From Bacillus renqingensis (GTDB taxonomy: Bacteria > Bacillota > Bacilli > Bacillales > Cytobacillaceae), in the NCBI RefSeq assembly GCF_016464375.1, contig NZ_JADDIU010000008.1, forward strand, positions 1-64,000: DNA of 64,000 nucleotides, read 5' to 3'. The notes beneath the pieces were generated by a model. The model had not been told where the DNA came from. It saw only the letters and a program-made list of their open reading frames with translations, and searched no databases. The position numbers were made by a program, and so were the translations under genes. Shown piece after piece: positions 35,201 through 42,970 of this stretch. Each line of letters opens with the position of its first letter. Position 1 is the first letter of the stretch.

Positions 35201-36070
35201 TTAACTGCTAATAAATTGACCGCCGTTAATATGAATGATTTGTCCTGTCATATACGAAGAATCATTGGAAGCCAGTAAAACGTAAACTGGAGCGAGCTCT
35301 TCTGGTTGTCCAGGGCGTCCCATTGGAGTATCTGTACCAAAATTCTCAACCTGTTTCGCAGAAAATGTGGAAGGAATTAATGGTGTCCAAATCGGTCCAG
35401 GAGCCACACCGTTCACGCGTATTCCTTTTTTAACAAGAGATTTAGCTAATGATCGGGTAAAAGAGACGATGGCCCCTTTAGTAGCGGAATAATCAATCAA
35501 TTGTTCATTCCCCTCATATGCTGTAACGGAAGCTGTATTAATAATCGTGCTGCCTTCTTGCAGGTGCCGGAGTGCGGAGCTGGTAAGATAAAACATGGAA
35601 AAAATATTAGTACGGAATGTTTTTTCCAGCTGTTCCGAACTTATATCCTCAATACTTTGCTGCGGGTGCTGTTCACCGGCGTTGTTGACTAAAATATTTA
35701 AACCTCCCAGCTCACTCACGGTTTTGTCGATCGCTTCTTGACAGAAGGACTTATTCCCAACATCTCCTGGAATAATAAGACAACGGACACCTTCCTCTTT
35801 TACCAAGGCCTGTGTTTCTTCTGCGTCACGCTGTTCATTCAAATAAACAATGGCGACATCAGCTCCCTCTTTGGCAAATGCAATCGCAACGGCTTTGCCG
35901 ATACCGCTATCACCGCCGGTAATAAGGGCAACTTTCCCTTTTAATTTCCCGCTGCCTTTGTAGTGGGAATCTTTATCAAGAGGTTTAGGCTCCATCTTAG
36001 ATCTTACTCCTGGTTGTTGATCTTGATGCTGTGCAGGTTGTCCATTTTGCTGGCGATTTTCATAGTTCAC
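35201..36070 (-). CDS. short-chain dehydrogenase, general stress type
   Basis: This NAD(P)-dependent oxidoreductase has the cofactor motif ALITGGDSGIGKAVAIAFA, NNAGEQHPQ and the catalytic Ser-Tyr-Lys set (INTASVTAY, YSATKGAIVSF). A hydrophilic N-terminal extension of about 40 residues rich in Gln (NRQQNGQPAQHQDQQPG) is typical of the sigma-B-controlled YdaD/YhxC group of Bacillus. The substrate is unknown. A sigma-B-type promoter lies 45 bases upstream of the start. Confidence 0.9.
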   Translation of the reverse strand: MNYENRQQNGQPAQHQDQQPGVRSKMEPKPLDKDSHYKGSGKLKGKVALITGGDSGIGKAVAIAFAKEGADVAIVYLNEQRDAEETQALVKEEGVRCLIIPGDVGNKSFCQEAIDKTVSELGGLNILVNNAGEQHPQQSIEDISSEQLEKTFRTNIFSMFYLTSSALRHLQEGSTIINTASVTAYEGNEQLIDYSATKGAIVSFTRSLAKSLVKKGIRVNGVAPGPIWTPLIPSTFSAKQVENFGTDTPMGRPGQPEELAPVYVLLASNDSSYMTGQIIHINGGQFISS

Positions 36071-36114
36071 TTACATTTCCTCCTTTGAATTAAATAATGG
36101 CTCATCATTTATAA

Positions 36115-36139
36115 CTACCCAAATATTGCGGTTTTAAAC
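36115..36139 (-). promoter_or_regulatory. sigma-B promoter of the SDR gene
   Basis: Minus strand: GTTTAA, 13 bases, GGGTAG. Confidence 0.75.
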
Positions 36140-36467
36140 TTCCATCCGTCGAAGCTAATCACCAATTGGAGTACTATATTCGCCGATAAAGTACGGATAT
36201 AAGGGAACTAGAGCCTTATTTAAAGCCTCATAATTGGCATGCCTATTTAGTTAACGTTTGTTAATAAAATGACTCCTCTTCTTTTTACACAATTATATGG
36301 ACTCAATTTTTATATTTTGTTTAAAAGTCTTCATTAGTACCATAACAAGTATTTTAAAAAAGATTAAAGTGAAAAAAGAGGTTTTATCCACGTAAAAAGG
36401 TGGTACATCATAAGTAAGGTTACAACAAGTTAACCTAGCAAAGTAAAAAGAGAAGGAGGTATATTCA

Positions 36468-36530
36468 ATGGAACTTTTAAAAGCGGCTGGAAATACCTCA
36501 GCTTCTATTTTAAGTACCGCTGAGACTTAG
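36468..36530 (+). CDS. putative 20-aa peptide upstream of gsiB
   Basis: A very strong ribosome binding site (GAAGGAGGT) lies six bases before an ATG that opens MELLKAAGNTSASILSTAET and stops at TAG. Its position 80 bases before gsiB suggests a leader peptide or a small protein of its own. No family is recognised and the frame is short, so coding is inferred mainly from the initiation signal. Confidence 0.45.
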   Translation: MELLKAAGNTSASILSTAET

Positions 36531-36612
36531 TGGATGAAGCTAGATTAACTTTTTCTTTTTTGTAAATGCAAACGATGGAAGGCACTATTCAAAATTAAAG
36601 GAGGAAAATAAA

Positions 36613-36990
36613 ATGGCTAACAATAATGATAACAAAATGAGTATGGAAGAAAGAGGACGTAAGGGCGGACAGGCGACCGCTGAAAAGCATGATAAAGAAT
36701 TTTATCAGGAGATCGGTCAAAAAGGCGGCGAAGCCACAGCCGAGAACCATGATAAAGAGTTTTATCAAGAGATTGGCGAAAAAGGTGGAGAGGCCACAGC
36801 TGAAAACCATGATAAAGAGTTTTATCAAGAGATTGGCCGAAAAGGTGGAGAAGCGACATCCGAAAACCATGATAAAGAATTTTATCAAGAAATCGGTCGA
36901 AAAGGCGGCGAAGCCACAGCTGAGAATCATGATAAAGAGTTTTACCAAGAGATCGGAGAAAAGGGCGGAAAGTCCCGCGGTAATGATTAA
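36613..36990 (+). CDS. gsiB: GsiB-like stress protein with KGG repeats
   Basis: This very hydrophilic 125-residue protein is made of five 20-residue repeats of the form KGGEATAENHDKEFYQEIGE (starting near residues 17, 37, 57, 77 and 97). GsiB is a desiccation-type (LEA-like) protein and a classic sigma-B target in Bacillus subtilis. AAAGGAGGAAA precedes ATG. The upstream sequence GTTTTA-N15-GGTACA (about 36381) is a weak sigma-B-like match. Long antisense open frames over this gene are artefacts of the repeat. Confidence 0.93.
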   Translation: MANNNDNKMSMEERGRKGGQATAEKHDKEFYQEIGQKGGEATAENHDKEFYQEIGEKGGEATAENHDKEFYQEIGRKGGEATSENHDKEFYQEIGRKGGEATAENHDKEFYQEIGEKGGKSRGND

Positions 36991-37009
36991 CCCTTTTGAC
37001 AGGAGCCGG

Positions 37010-37038
37010 AGCTTGCACAAATTTGTGCAAGCTTCATT
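37010..37038 (+). terminator. gsiB terminator
   Basis: AGCTTGCACAAA / TTTGTGCAAGCT is a perfect palindrome followed by TCATTTA. Confidence 0.65.
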
Positions 37039-37204
37039 TATGGGAAAATAACCTTCGAAAAAGAGGGGGTAGTTTAGCAAGGAAGGATTAATAAATGCGG
37101 ATACGGGTGAGGATGTTCTATACGGCAAGCTAGAAATGTTTCCTTCTGAAAAATACACGGAGGGAGAGGCACAAAAAATTTAATAAAGAGATAACCCAAT
37201 AACC

Positions 37205-37234
37205 TTCTAGGTGGGGAATCTTCCCCACCTAGAA
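37205..37234. terminator. perfect hairpin at the 3' end of a small gene
   Basis: TTCTAGGTGGGGAA / TTCCCCACCTAGAA around TC. It overlaps the stop of the minus-strand small frame 37229-37336 and lacks a strong T-run. Confidence 0.55.
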
Positions 37235-37336
37235 ACCGCGGTGACTAGTTACTTTTGTTTCCAAGATTGCCAAACGAATAAGCTTTAATTTGATGTCCTT
37301 GCTTAGTGAAAGCCATTCATATGGATAGATCTTCAA
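37229..37336 (-). CDS. putative small protein, 35 aa
   Basis: TTG start with AAGGAGG nine bases upstream, reading MKIYPYEWLSLSKDIKLKLI and then RLAILETKVTSHRGF. The good initiation site and the amphipathic basic sequence support coding. I recognise no family. A hairpin overlaps its stop. The surrounding 37035-37900 otherwise holds only repeat and pseudogene pieces. Confidence 0.45.
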   Translation of the reverse strand: MKIYPYEWLSLSKDIKLKLIRLAILETKVTSHRGF

Positions 37337-37419
37337 TTTACTTCCTCCTTGGTTGATAGATTTTTTAAAAATTATTTAGAATTTTCCAATATAGTCTTTT
37401 TATTCCCGCCATTTTGAAT

Positions 37420-37582
37420 GATTTAACCTACATTTCATCTTCAATTTCCCTGAACTTTCTACATTTTTTTCACTTCTTCTTTTAGATTGTTGATGGAATG
37501 CAGGAGTATCGCACGAAGAAAAGGCATTAGTTTTTTCAAGGAGGCCATACACGGCTGACCAGGGCGCTTTCGCTTTCCTTAA
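37420..37582 (-). repeat. repeat-derived sequence including a 5' fragment of the 155-bp element
   Basis: On the minus strand GGAAAGCGAAAGCGCCCTGG then TCAGC matches the beginning of the full repeat at 29748. The rest of that element does not follow. The 64-residue open frame across this stretch starts at 37594 and includes the repeat, so I regard it as non-coding. Confidence 0.55.
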
Positions 37583-37622
37583 TCTAATTAGCAAAAAAAT
37601 GAGTAGAATTTTAGAAAAATAG

Positions 37623-37844
37623 GTTTTAATTATTCAAAAAACGGTTATTTAATTAATAGAAAGCCTTTGGGCTTAATTGGTAAAAATTTACTTCATTAGA
37701 GAGGGTTGATGGTAAAATTTAGAATTTAAGAAAATGATGCGTTCAAGCCTGAATCTTTGGGAATAACAAGGACAGAAGCTGAGCATCTCGAAGAAGAAAT
37801 GGACCAGGGGAAACGTTAACGTCGTAGTTTCCAAATCAGCATAA
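37623..37844 (+). pseudogene. decayed copy of the YflT-type stress gene with its promoter
   Basis: At 37623-37648 GTTTTA-N14-GGTTAT repeats the promoter of the intact gene at 42971 (42914-42939). Downstream, a frame reads ESLGITRTEAEHLEEEMDQG, matching ESLGLSHAEAERYEEEMDHG of the intact gene. A one-base insertion near 37814 then shifts the frame, and VNVVVSKSA ends the remnant. The N-terminal half is deleted. Confidence 0.75.
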
Positions 37845-37908
37845 TCTTCACCAGTGGCCCCTTTAAACAGAGCGGGTCCACATAAAAACAAAGAGAGGAG
37901 AATAAATA

Positions 37909-38076
37909 ATGAAATATTCCAATCTAAGCTTTGAAAAATTAATCGGAGCCCCTAAACGGGCAAGGCATAGGCTAAACGAATCCCAAACGTTTGAGGATCC
38001 AATCATCCATCGAGAAATCCAGGGAGAGCGGATCTATGTACCGCTTAATTTAAATAAGATATGGAATGAGGTATAG
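37909..38076 (+). CDS. hypothetical protein, 55 aa
   Basis: It reads MKYSNLSFEKLIGAPKRARH and ends REIQGERIYVPLNLNKIWNEV. GAGAGGAG lies upstream of the ATG at normal distance, and a terminator palindrome follows the stop. The protein is hydrophilic with no membrane segment. I do not recognise a family. The stress-gene neighbours suggest, but do not show, a stress role. Confidence 0.6.
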   Translation: MKYSNLSFEKLIGAPKRARHRLNESQTFEDPIIHREIQGERIYVPLNLNKIWNEV

Positions 38077-38079
38077 AAC

Positions 38080-38128
38080 AAAAGGTGTCAGGCACCATGT
38101 GAAAAATTCACATGGTGCCTGACACCTG
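38080..38128. repeat. long palindrome carrying GGTGTCAGGCACC (copy 2)
   Basis: The same arm as the palindrome at 27837-27886 (GGTGTCAGGCACCATGTGAA) around an AAA loop. It lies between the convergent 37909 gene and dps and probably terminates both. Confidence 0.9.
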
Positions 38129-38132
38129 ATAT

Positions 38133-38594
38133 CTACCCTAAATAGGCTTTTAGCATCCATTTGTGTTTTTCTAGTGATGTCCGTATGGCAGTGAACATGT
38201 CAGCGGTTGGCTGGTCATCTTGGTCCTCTGCCGCTGTGATTCCCTCTGTAAGCTCGGTACATATAGTGTCAAAGTCATTAACCAAATCCTGAACCATATC
38301 TTGTGCAGACGTTTTCCAGGCTGAGCTGGAATCGGATGCTTCTTCAATCGAAGCAAGTTCTAAATGCTCCTTCAAAGTTGCTGTCGGACTACCTCCCACG
38401 GCCAGCAATCGCTCGGCGATCGTATCGAGATGCAACGCAGCTTCTGTATAAAGCTCTTCAAACTTCACATGCAGAGTGAAAAAATTCTCGCCTTGGACAT
38501 ACCAATGGTAGTGGTGCAGCTTCATATACAGAACCGAGAAATTTGCAACCTGTTTGTTCAGTGTGTCTGATAATTTTTTCATTGTTTTTTCCAT
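38133..38594 (-). CDS. dps: Dps-family ferritin-like DNA-protecting protein
   Basis: This mini-ferritin oxidises and stores iron in a 12-subunit shell and protects DNA. The ferroxidase residues lie in KLHHYHWYVQGENFFTLHVKF and YTEAALHLDTIAERLLAVGG, and the C-terminus is EKHKWMLKAYLG. I chose ATG at 38594 (MEKTMKKLSDTL) with GGAGG upstream. The in-frame TTG at 38609 is inside that site. A consensus sigma-B promoter lies 35 bases upstream. Confidence 0.95.
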   Translation of the reverse strand: MEKTMKKLSDTLNKQVANFSVLYMKLHHYHWYVQGENFFTLHVKFEELYTEAALHLDTIAERLLAVGGSPTATLKEHLELASIEEASDSSSAWKTSAQDMVQDLVNDFDTICTELTEGITAAEDQDDQPTADMFTAIRTSLEKHKWMLKAYLG

Positions 38595-38628
38595 AATATC
38601 TACCTCCAAAATATGTGTTACCTATTAC

Positions 38629-38654
38629 ATACCCCGCCGCCAACTCTTTTAAAC
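38629..38654 (-). promoter_or_regulatory. sigma-B promoter of dps
   Basis: Minus strand: GTTTAA, 14 bases, GGGTAT, the best sigma-B match in the window. Confidence 0.82.
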
Positions 38655-38690
38655 TATTTTTTTTAAAAAATGTTTGGGACTTTTTTCCCG

Positions 38691-38719
38691 TTGGGTTACA
38701 ATAATCAAAGCGATATGAT
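38691..38719 (+). promoter_or_regulatory. sigma-A promoter of the hybrid kinase gene
   Basis: TTGGGT, 17 bases, TATGAT, 35 bases before the kinase start. Its sensor pair is thus expressed without sigma-B. Confidence 0.6.
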
Positions 38720-38753
38720 AGAAATATAAATTTTTTAAAAGGGGGTAATCACT

Positions 38754-41477
38754 ATTAAAAAGTTTAATATACACGTAAAAATCATTACAGGCTATTTAAC
38801 TATCTTGATTTGCCTGGTGTTGGCGCTGCTTATCGTCATGAACCGAATGACCGCGCTGCAGAAAGAGGTAGATTTTGTCTCGCAACATGATTTAGAGGTC
38901 CATGATTTGGCGAATCAGATTCAAAAAAATATGCTCGATATGGAAACCGGGATGAGAGGATATGTTATAACAGGTGATGAGCAATACCTTGAGCCATATA
39001 ATCAGGCGAACCGCAGCTGGCTCGATAACTACAACAAACTCCATTCCCTACTCGCCAAAAATGGGAGCCAGCAGCGTACTTTGGAGGAGATGAAACCGCT
39101 AATAATCAACTGGGTCTCAAACTACGGAGAAGCAGCGATTCAACAAAAAAAGGCGGGAAACATAGCCGCTTTGAATAAGCAATTCAACAATCATAAGGAA
39201 GAAAAAGTAATGGAGCAGCTGCGTACGCAGTTTACATCGTTTCTTACTAAGGAAAAGAAATTGACTAACGAGCGTATTAACGAGCTCCGACAGAACAATA
39301 CCAATTTAAAAATTACCTTGTATGCGCTGGTTGTGGTTGTTACAGTAATTACGCTCGCGACTGCCTTTTTCCTATCTCATTCAATTGTCAACACCATCAG
39401 GGAGGTAGTCAAAACCATTCATAGTATTACCGAGTCAAAGGTTGACCTAACAACCCGGATTCATGTGAAAACAAAGGACGAGACCCGCGAGTTGGCGGAA
39501 GCAATGAACAGCCTGCTCAGCAGCCTTGAAAAACAAAGCTGGATCCAGAAAAGTGTCACCGAAATTTCGTTGATTTATCAAGGAATTACCGATGTTACCG
39601 AATTATCACGTGCCTTTTTAACAAAGCTTGCCCCAATGCTTGAAGCGGTTTACGGAGTGGTCTATCTTCGCAAAGACCAGGACGATGACACCGTTTACGT
39701 AAAAGCAGCCGGCTACGCCTTAGCAGATGATCAGACGGCGGCCAGTTTCCGCCTGGGGGAAGGGGTTATCGGACAGGCTGCGGCTGATAAAAGAATCTTC
39801 CTCATTGACCAGTTGCCGGAGGAGCATTTTAAGATGACTACAGGCCTAGGCGCGTCTTCACCGCGAAATTTATTAGTCGCCCCTATCTTATATGATGGAA
39901 GGGTCGAAGCGGTGGTTGAATTTGCAGCACTTCAGCCGTTTCAGTCACAACATCTGACACTGCTCGACGTGCTGCAGGATAAATTCGGCTCGGCGATTAC
40001 CAGTGTTCTCGGACGGATGGAAGTGGAACGTCTCCTCGGAGAATCGCAAGTCCTTACCGAAGAGCTGCAGACGCAATCAGAAGAACTGCAGGCGCAATCA
40101 GAAGAATTACAAATGCAGCAGGACCAGCTACAAACAACCAACGAATTTTTAGCTATGGAGAAGCAGTCTGCCGAACAGCGGGCGGTAGAACTCAAAAAAG
40201 CAAAGGACGAGCTTGAGGAGTACTCGCGCAAGCTGCAAGAGAGTTCACAGTACAAATCAGATTTTCTTGCGAATATGTCCCATGAGCTGCGCACGCCACT
40301 GAACAGCATTATCATTCTGTCACAAATGCTGATGGAGAATGATGGGGAAATGGATATGGACGAGGTAAAGGAATCTGCCCGCGTTGTTCATACCGCCGGC
40401 GGTGATTTGCTGCGAATGATCGACGATATCCTCGACCTTTCCAAAATTGAAGCTGGAAAAATTGAAATTCTAACAGATGAAGTCAATGTGACAGAGCTGC
40501 CGCAAATGCTGCAAAATATGTTTGACCCGGTTGCTGCAAAAAAGAATTTGGCCTTTGAAGTGGTGACAGCACCGGATGTACCGGATGTGATTGCAACCGA
40601 CGGTCAAAGATTGCAGCAAATTTTGAAAAACTTATTATCCAATGCTTTTAAATTTACGGAAAAAGGATCTGTAACGGTGCGGATTGAACTGGCGGAACCG
40701 GAAAAAACAGCGGAATACCTAGGGACGAACAGACGAGAACCAGTGCTGGCGATTTCTGTAACTGATACCGGAATCGGCATACCACACGATAAACAGGAAA
40801 TTATCTTTGACGCCTTCCAGCAAGTCGATGGAACGACCAACCGGCAATACGGCGGAACGGGACTAGGTTTATCCATCTGCCGCGAGTTTACCCATTTACT
40901 TGGCGGCGCCCTTACGGTGGAAAGCGAGCCGGGTGAAGGCAGCACGTTTACATTATATATTCCTAGCAGGCTGGAATCGGAGAAGCCTGAACTGCTGGCA
41001 CGTGAAGAAGTGGCGGTAAGCCTAAGCGAGCCGGTTGAGCAGGAAGAAGTACCGCCACTGGAAGACACGAGCTCGGATGAACAAATTTTTAAAGGGAAAA
41101 AAGTCCTGCTTGTAGAGGACGATGGCCGTAATGTATTTGCGCTTGTGACGGCACTTGAGAAAAAGGGAGTCGCTGTTCAAGTGGCGGAAAACGGCAAAGT
41201 GGCTGTCGATATGTTGCAGGAACAGGGCGATTTTGACTTGGTGTTCATGGACATCATGATGCCGGTCATGGGCGGCTACGAGGCGATGAAGCTCATCCGG
41301 GAAGAACTCGGGATGCACGAGCTGCCCATTATTGCACTGACTGCGAAGGGAATGAAAGGTGAGCGTGACAAGTGTATGGATGCAGGGGCCTCTGATTATA
41401 TTATGAAGCCGTTTAATATTAATCAGCTGTTCTCTTTGATGCGCGTATGGCTGACGGAGCAGGTGGAATCAGAATGA
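38754..41477 (+). CDS. CHASE3-HAMP-GAF hybrid histidine kinase (RsbK-like)
   Basis: This membrane sensor kinase has, in order, a membrane helix (about 12-32), a CHASE3 domain (about 40-180, DMETGMRGYVITGDEQYLEP), a second helix (about 190-212), HAMP, a GAF domain (about 285-410), and a Gln/Glu coiled coil (SEELQAQSEELQMQQ). HisKA (LANMSHELRTPLNS), an ATPase domain (LQQILKNLLSNAFKF, GGTGLGLSICRE) and a receiver (DLVFMDIMMPVMGGYEAM) complete it. The architecture, and the CheR gene overlapping its stop, match the RsbK-RsbM pair that activates sigma-B in the Bacillus cereus group. The start appears to be ATT at 38754, eight bases after GGGGG. Without it, TTG at 38805 would cut off the first helix. 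Confidence 0.85.
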   Translation: MKKFNIHVKIITGYLTILICLVLALLIVMNRMTALQKEVDFVSQHDLEVHDLANQIQKNMLDMETGMRGYVITGDEQYLEPYNQANRSWLDNYNKLHSLLAKNGSQQRTLEEMKPLIINWVSNYGEAAIQQKKAGNIAALNKQFNNHKEEKVMEQLRTQFTSFLTKEKKLTNERINELRQNNTNLKITLYALVVVVTVITLATAFFLSHSIVNTIREVVKTIHSITESKVDLTTRIHVKTKDETRELAEAMNSLLSSLEKQSWIQKSVTEISLIYQGITDVTELSRAFLTKLAPMLEAVYGVVYLRKDQDDDTVYVKAAGYALADDQTAASFRLGEGVIGQAAADKRIFLIDQLPEEHFKMTTGLGASSPRNLLVAPILYDGRVEAVVEFAALQPFQSQHLTLLDVLQDKFGSAITSVLGRMEVERLLGESQVLTEELQTQSEELQAQSEELQMQQDQLQTTNEFLAMEKQSAEQRAVELKKAKDELEEYSRKLQESSQYKSDFLANMSHELRTPLNSIIILSQMLMENDGEMDMDEVKESARVVHTAGGDLLRMIDDILDLSKIEAGKIEILTDEVNVTELPQMLQNMFDPVAAKKNLAFEVVTAPDVPDVIATDGQRLQQILKNLLSNAFKFTEKGSVTVRIELAEPEKTAEYLGTNRREPVLAISVTDTGIGIPHDKQEIIFDAFQQVDGTTNRQYGGTGLGLSICREFTHLLGGALTVESEPGEGSTFTLYIPSRLESEKPELLAREEVAVSLSEPVEQEEVPPLEDTSSDEQIFKGKKVLLVEDDGRNVFALVTALEKKGVAVQVAENGKVAVDMLQEQGDFDLVFMDIMMPVMGGYEAMKLIREELGMHELPIIALTAKGMKGERDKCMDAGASDYIMKPFNINQLFSLMRVWLTEQVESE

Positions 41478-42325
41478 GCTTTGAAGAAGAAACCGAGACT
41501 ACCCCGCTTAACGAACTGGAGCAAATCGAAATTAATTTGCTGCTGGAGGGCCTTTACCAGAAGTACGGCTATGATTTTCGCAGCTACGTCCGGACTTCTT
41601 TAAGCCGCCGGATTATTCACCGCATGCGGGCAGAGAGACTGCCAACGATTACGGCTTTGTTGGAAAAAATTCTCCATGATCCGGCATACCTTGAACGGTT
41701 ATTGAATGACCTATCCATCCGGATGACGGAAATGTACCGTGACCCTAGTTTCTTTGCAGCGTTTCGCAATGAAGTGGTACCACTGCTTCGTGACTTACCG
41801 GAAATCCGCATCTGGCATGCCGGCTGTGCAACTGGTGAGGAGGTCTATTCGATGGCCATTCTTATCCAGGAGGAGGGGCTTGCGGAAAAAACAAAAATCT
41901 ATGCAACCGATATAAATGAAAAAGCATTGCGGTCTGCACGAAAGGGCGCCTTCCCGTTGGAGAAGATGCAGCAGTACACGAAAAATTATTTAAGAGCCGG
42001 TGGAAAAAAGGCATTTTCTGAGTACTACACTACAGATCACCAATTTGCCTATTTTCATCCGATTATGGAAGACAATCTCACCTTTGCCCAGCATAATCTG
42101 GTGACCGACGGCTCGTTTAACGAGTTTCACGTGATTTTATGTCGAAATGTGATGATCTATTTTAATAACGACCTGCAGCAGAAGGTCCATCGCCTACTAT
42201 ACAATAGCCTGGCGGACGGCGGTTTTGTAGGTCTCGGAAGCAAAGAGTCGATTTTGTTTATGCCTCCGGGGTTGGACTACGAGGAATTTAACGCGACTGA
42301 GCGGATTTATCAGAAGAGGAAATAG
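41474..42325 (+). CDS. CheR-type methyltransferase (RsbM-like)
   Basis: This SAM-dependent methyltransferase has the N-terminal CheR helical domain (about 10-75) and a catalytic domain with IRIWHAGCATGEEVYSMAI (SAM motif), KIYATDINEKALRSA and VILCRNVMIYFNNDLQ. In the Bacillus cereus group RsbM methylates the sensor kinase RsbK and tunes the sigma-B response. The start ATG at 41474 overlaps the kinase stop (ATGA) with AGGTGG upstream, so the two are coupled. No chemotaxis genes are near. Confidence 0.9.
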   Translation: MSFEEETETTPLNELEQIEINLLLEGLYQKYGYDFRSYVRTSLSRRIIHRMRAERLPTITALLEKILHDPAYLERLLNDLSIRMTEMYRDPSFFAAFRNEVVPLLRDLPEIRIWHAGCATGEEVYSMAILIQEEGLAEKTKIYATDINEKALRSARKGAFPLEKMQQYTKNYLRAGGKKAFSEYYTTDHQFAYFHPIMEDNLTFAQHNLVTDGSFNEFHVILCRNVMIYFNNDLQQKVHRLLYNSLADGGFVGLGSKESILFMPPGLDYEEFNATERIYQKRK

Positions 42326-42402
42326 GGAGCCCTTGTTCCTACATGTTTTTAATAAATATACAAAAAGCAAGGGAGCTTCATCCTATAGTGCCTTTTTGAA
42401 AA

Positions 42403-42437
42403 TAAAATGGCTCAGCATAGTTGCTGAGCCATTTTTT
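42403..42437. terminator. terminator between the kinase/methyltransferase operon and the GlsB gene
   Basis: AAAATGGCTCAGCA / TGCTGAGCCATTTTTT, usable in both directions. Confidence 0.9.
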
Positions 42438-42452
42438 AAATATTCTTTTTAA

Positions 42453-42704
42453 TTATGCATGCCTGACGCTTTTCAGGATGAGGCTAAGGATGAATACGAG
42501 GATAATGGCCCCGATGAGTGCGGGAATAAAGTAGAATCCGCCAATCACCGGTCCCCAGCCACCGAGAAGGAGCGACCCCAGCCAGGCCCCGATAAACCCT
42601 GCAATAATATTTCCGATAATTCCCCCTGGAACATCACGTCCTAGGATAAGTCCGGCCAGCCAGCCGATAATTCCTCCAATAATTAATGACCAAATAAATC
42701 CCAT
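42453..42704 (-). CDS. GlsB/YeaQ/YmgE-family membrane stress protein
   Basis: This 83-residue protein has three membrane segments and the family glycine pattern (IIGGIIGWLAGLILGRDVPG, IIGNIIAGFIGAWLGSLLLG). It was once named transglycosylase-associated, and its function is unknown. GGAGAG precedes the ATG and a sigma-B-type promoter lies 45 bases upstream. Confidence 0.9.
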   Translation of the reverse strand: MGFIWSLIIGGIIGWLAGLILGRDVPGGIIGNIIAGFIGAWLGSLLLGGWGPVIGGFYFIPALIGAIILVFILSLILKSVRHA

Positions 42705-42748
42705 AATGTATCTCTCCTTTCAGTTTGATTAACGAGTCTACTTATGAA

Positions 42749-42773
42749 GTACCCAGATTTTTAAAAGATAAAC
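42749..42773 (-). promoter_or_regulatory. sigma-B promoter of the GlsB-type gene
   Basis: Minus strand: GTTTAT, 13 bases, GGGTAC. Confidence 0.65.
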
Positions 42774-42913
42774 CGGTGAATGGTCTGTTTTTAAGTTTTT
42801 TTCAATGTGATTGGGGCAGCCTTTAGCAGCGGCTACGGGAACAGAGGCTTTCTACCATTCGCCCAGCGTTTAATTTACGTGTAATACAAAAATAGTTTTT
42901 TCGTTAAAAAAAG

Positions 42914-42939
42914 GTTTTAATTTTTTAAAAAGCGGTTAT
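42914..42939 (+). promoter_or_regulatory. sigma-B-like promoter of the YflT-type gene
   Basis: GTTTTA, 14 bases, GGTTAT. The same element precedes the decayed copy at 37623, which supports its function. Confidence 0.6.
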
Positions 42940-42970
42940 ATACCTAGTAAACGAAAAGGAGGAATTCATA

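Noticed and set aside
36595-37158. 187-residue open frame antisense to gsiB, and other long frames over it
   Set aside because: They mirror the 60-bp repeats of gsiB, lack good start signals and read as repeated FFIMVF-type hydrophobic strings.
37070-37183. Frame reading INADTGEDVLYGKLEMFPSE after gsiB
   Set aside because: It has no start codon and no known match. At most it is a small gene remnant.
37400-37594. 64-residue minus-strand frame
   Set aside because: It contains the repeat fragment GCGAAAGCGCCCTGG and has no initiation signal.
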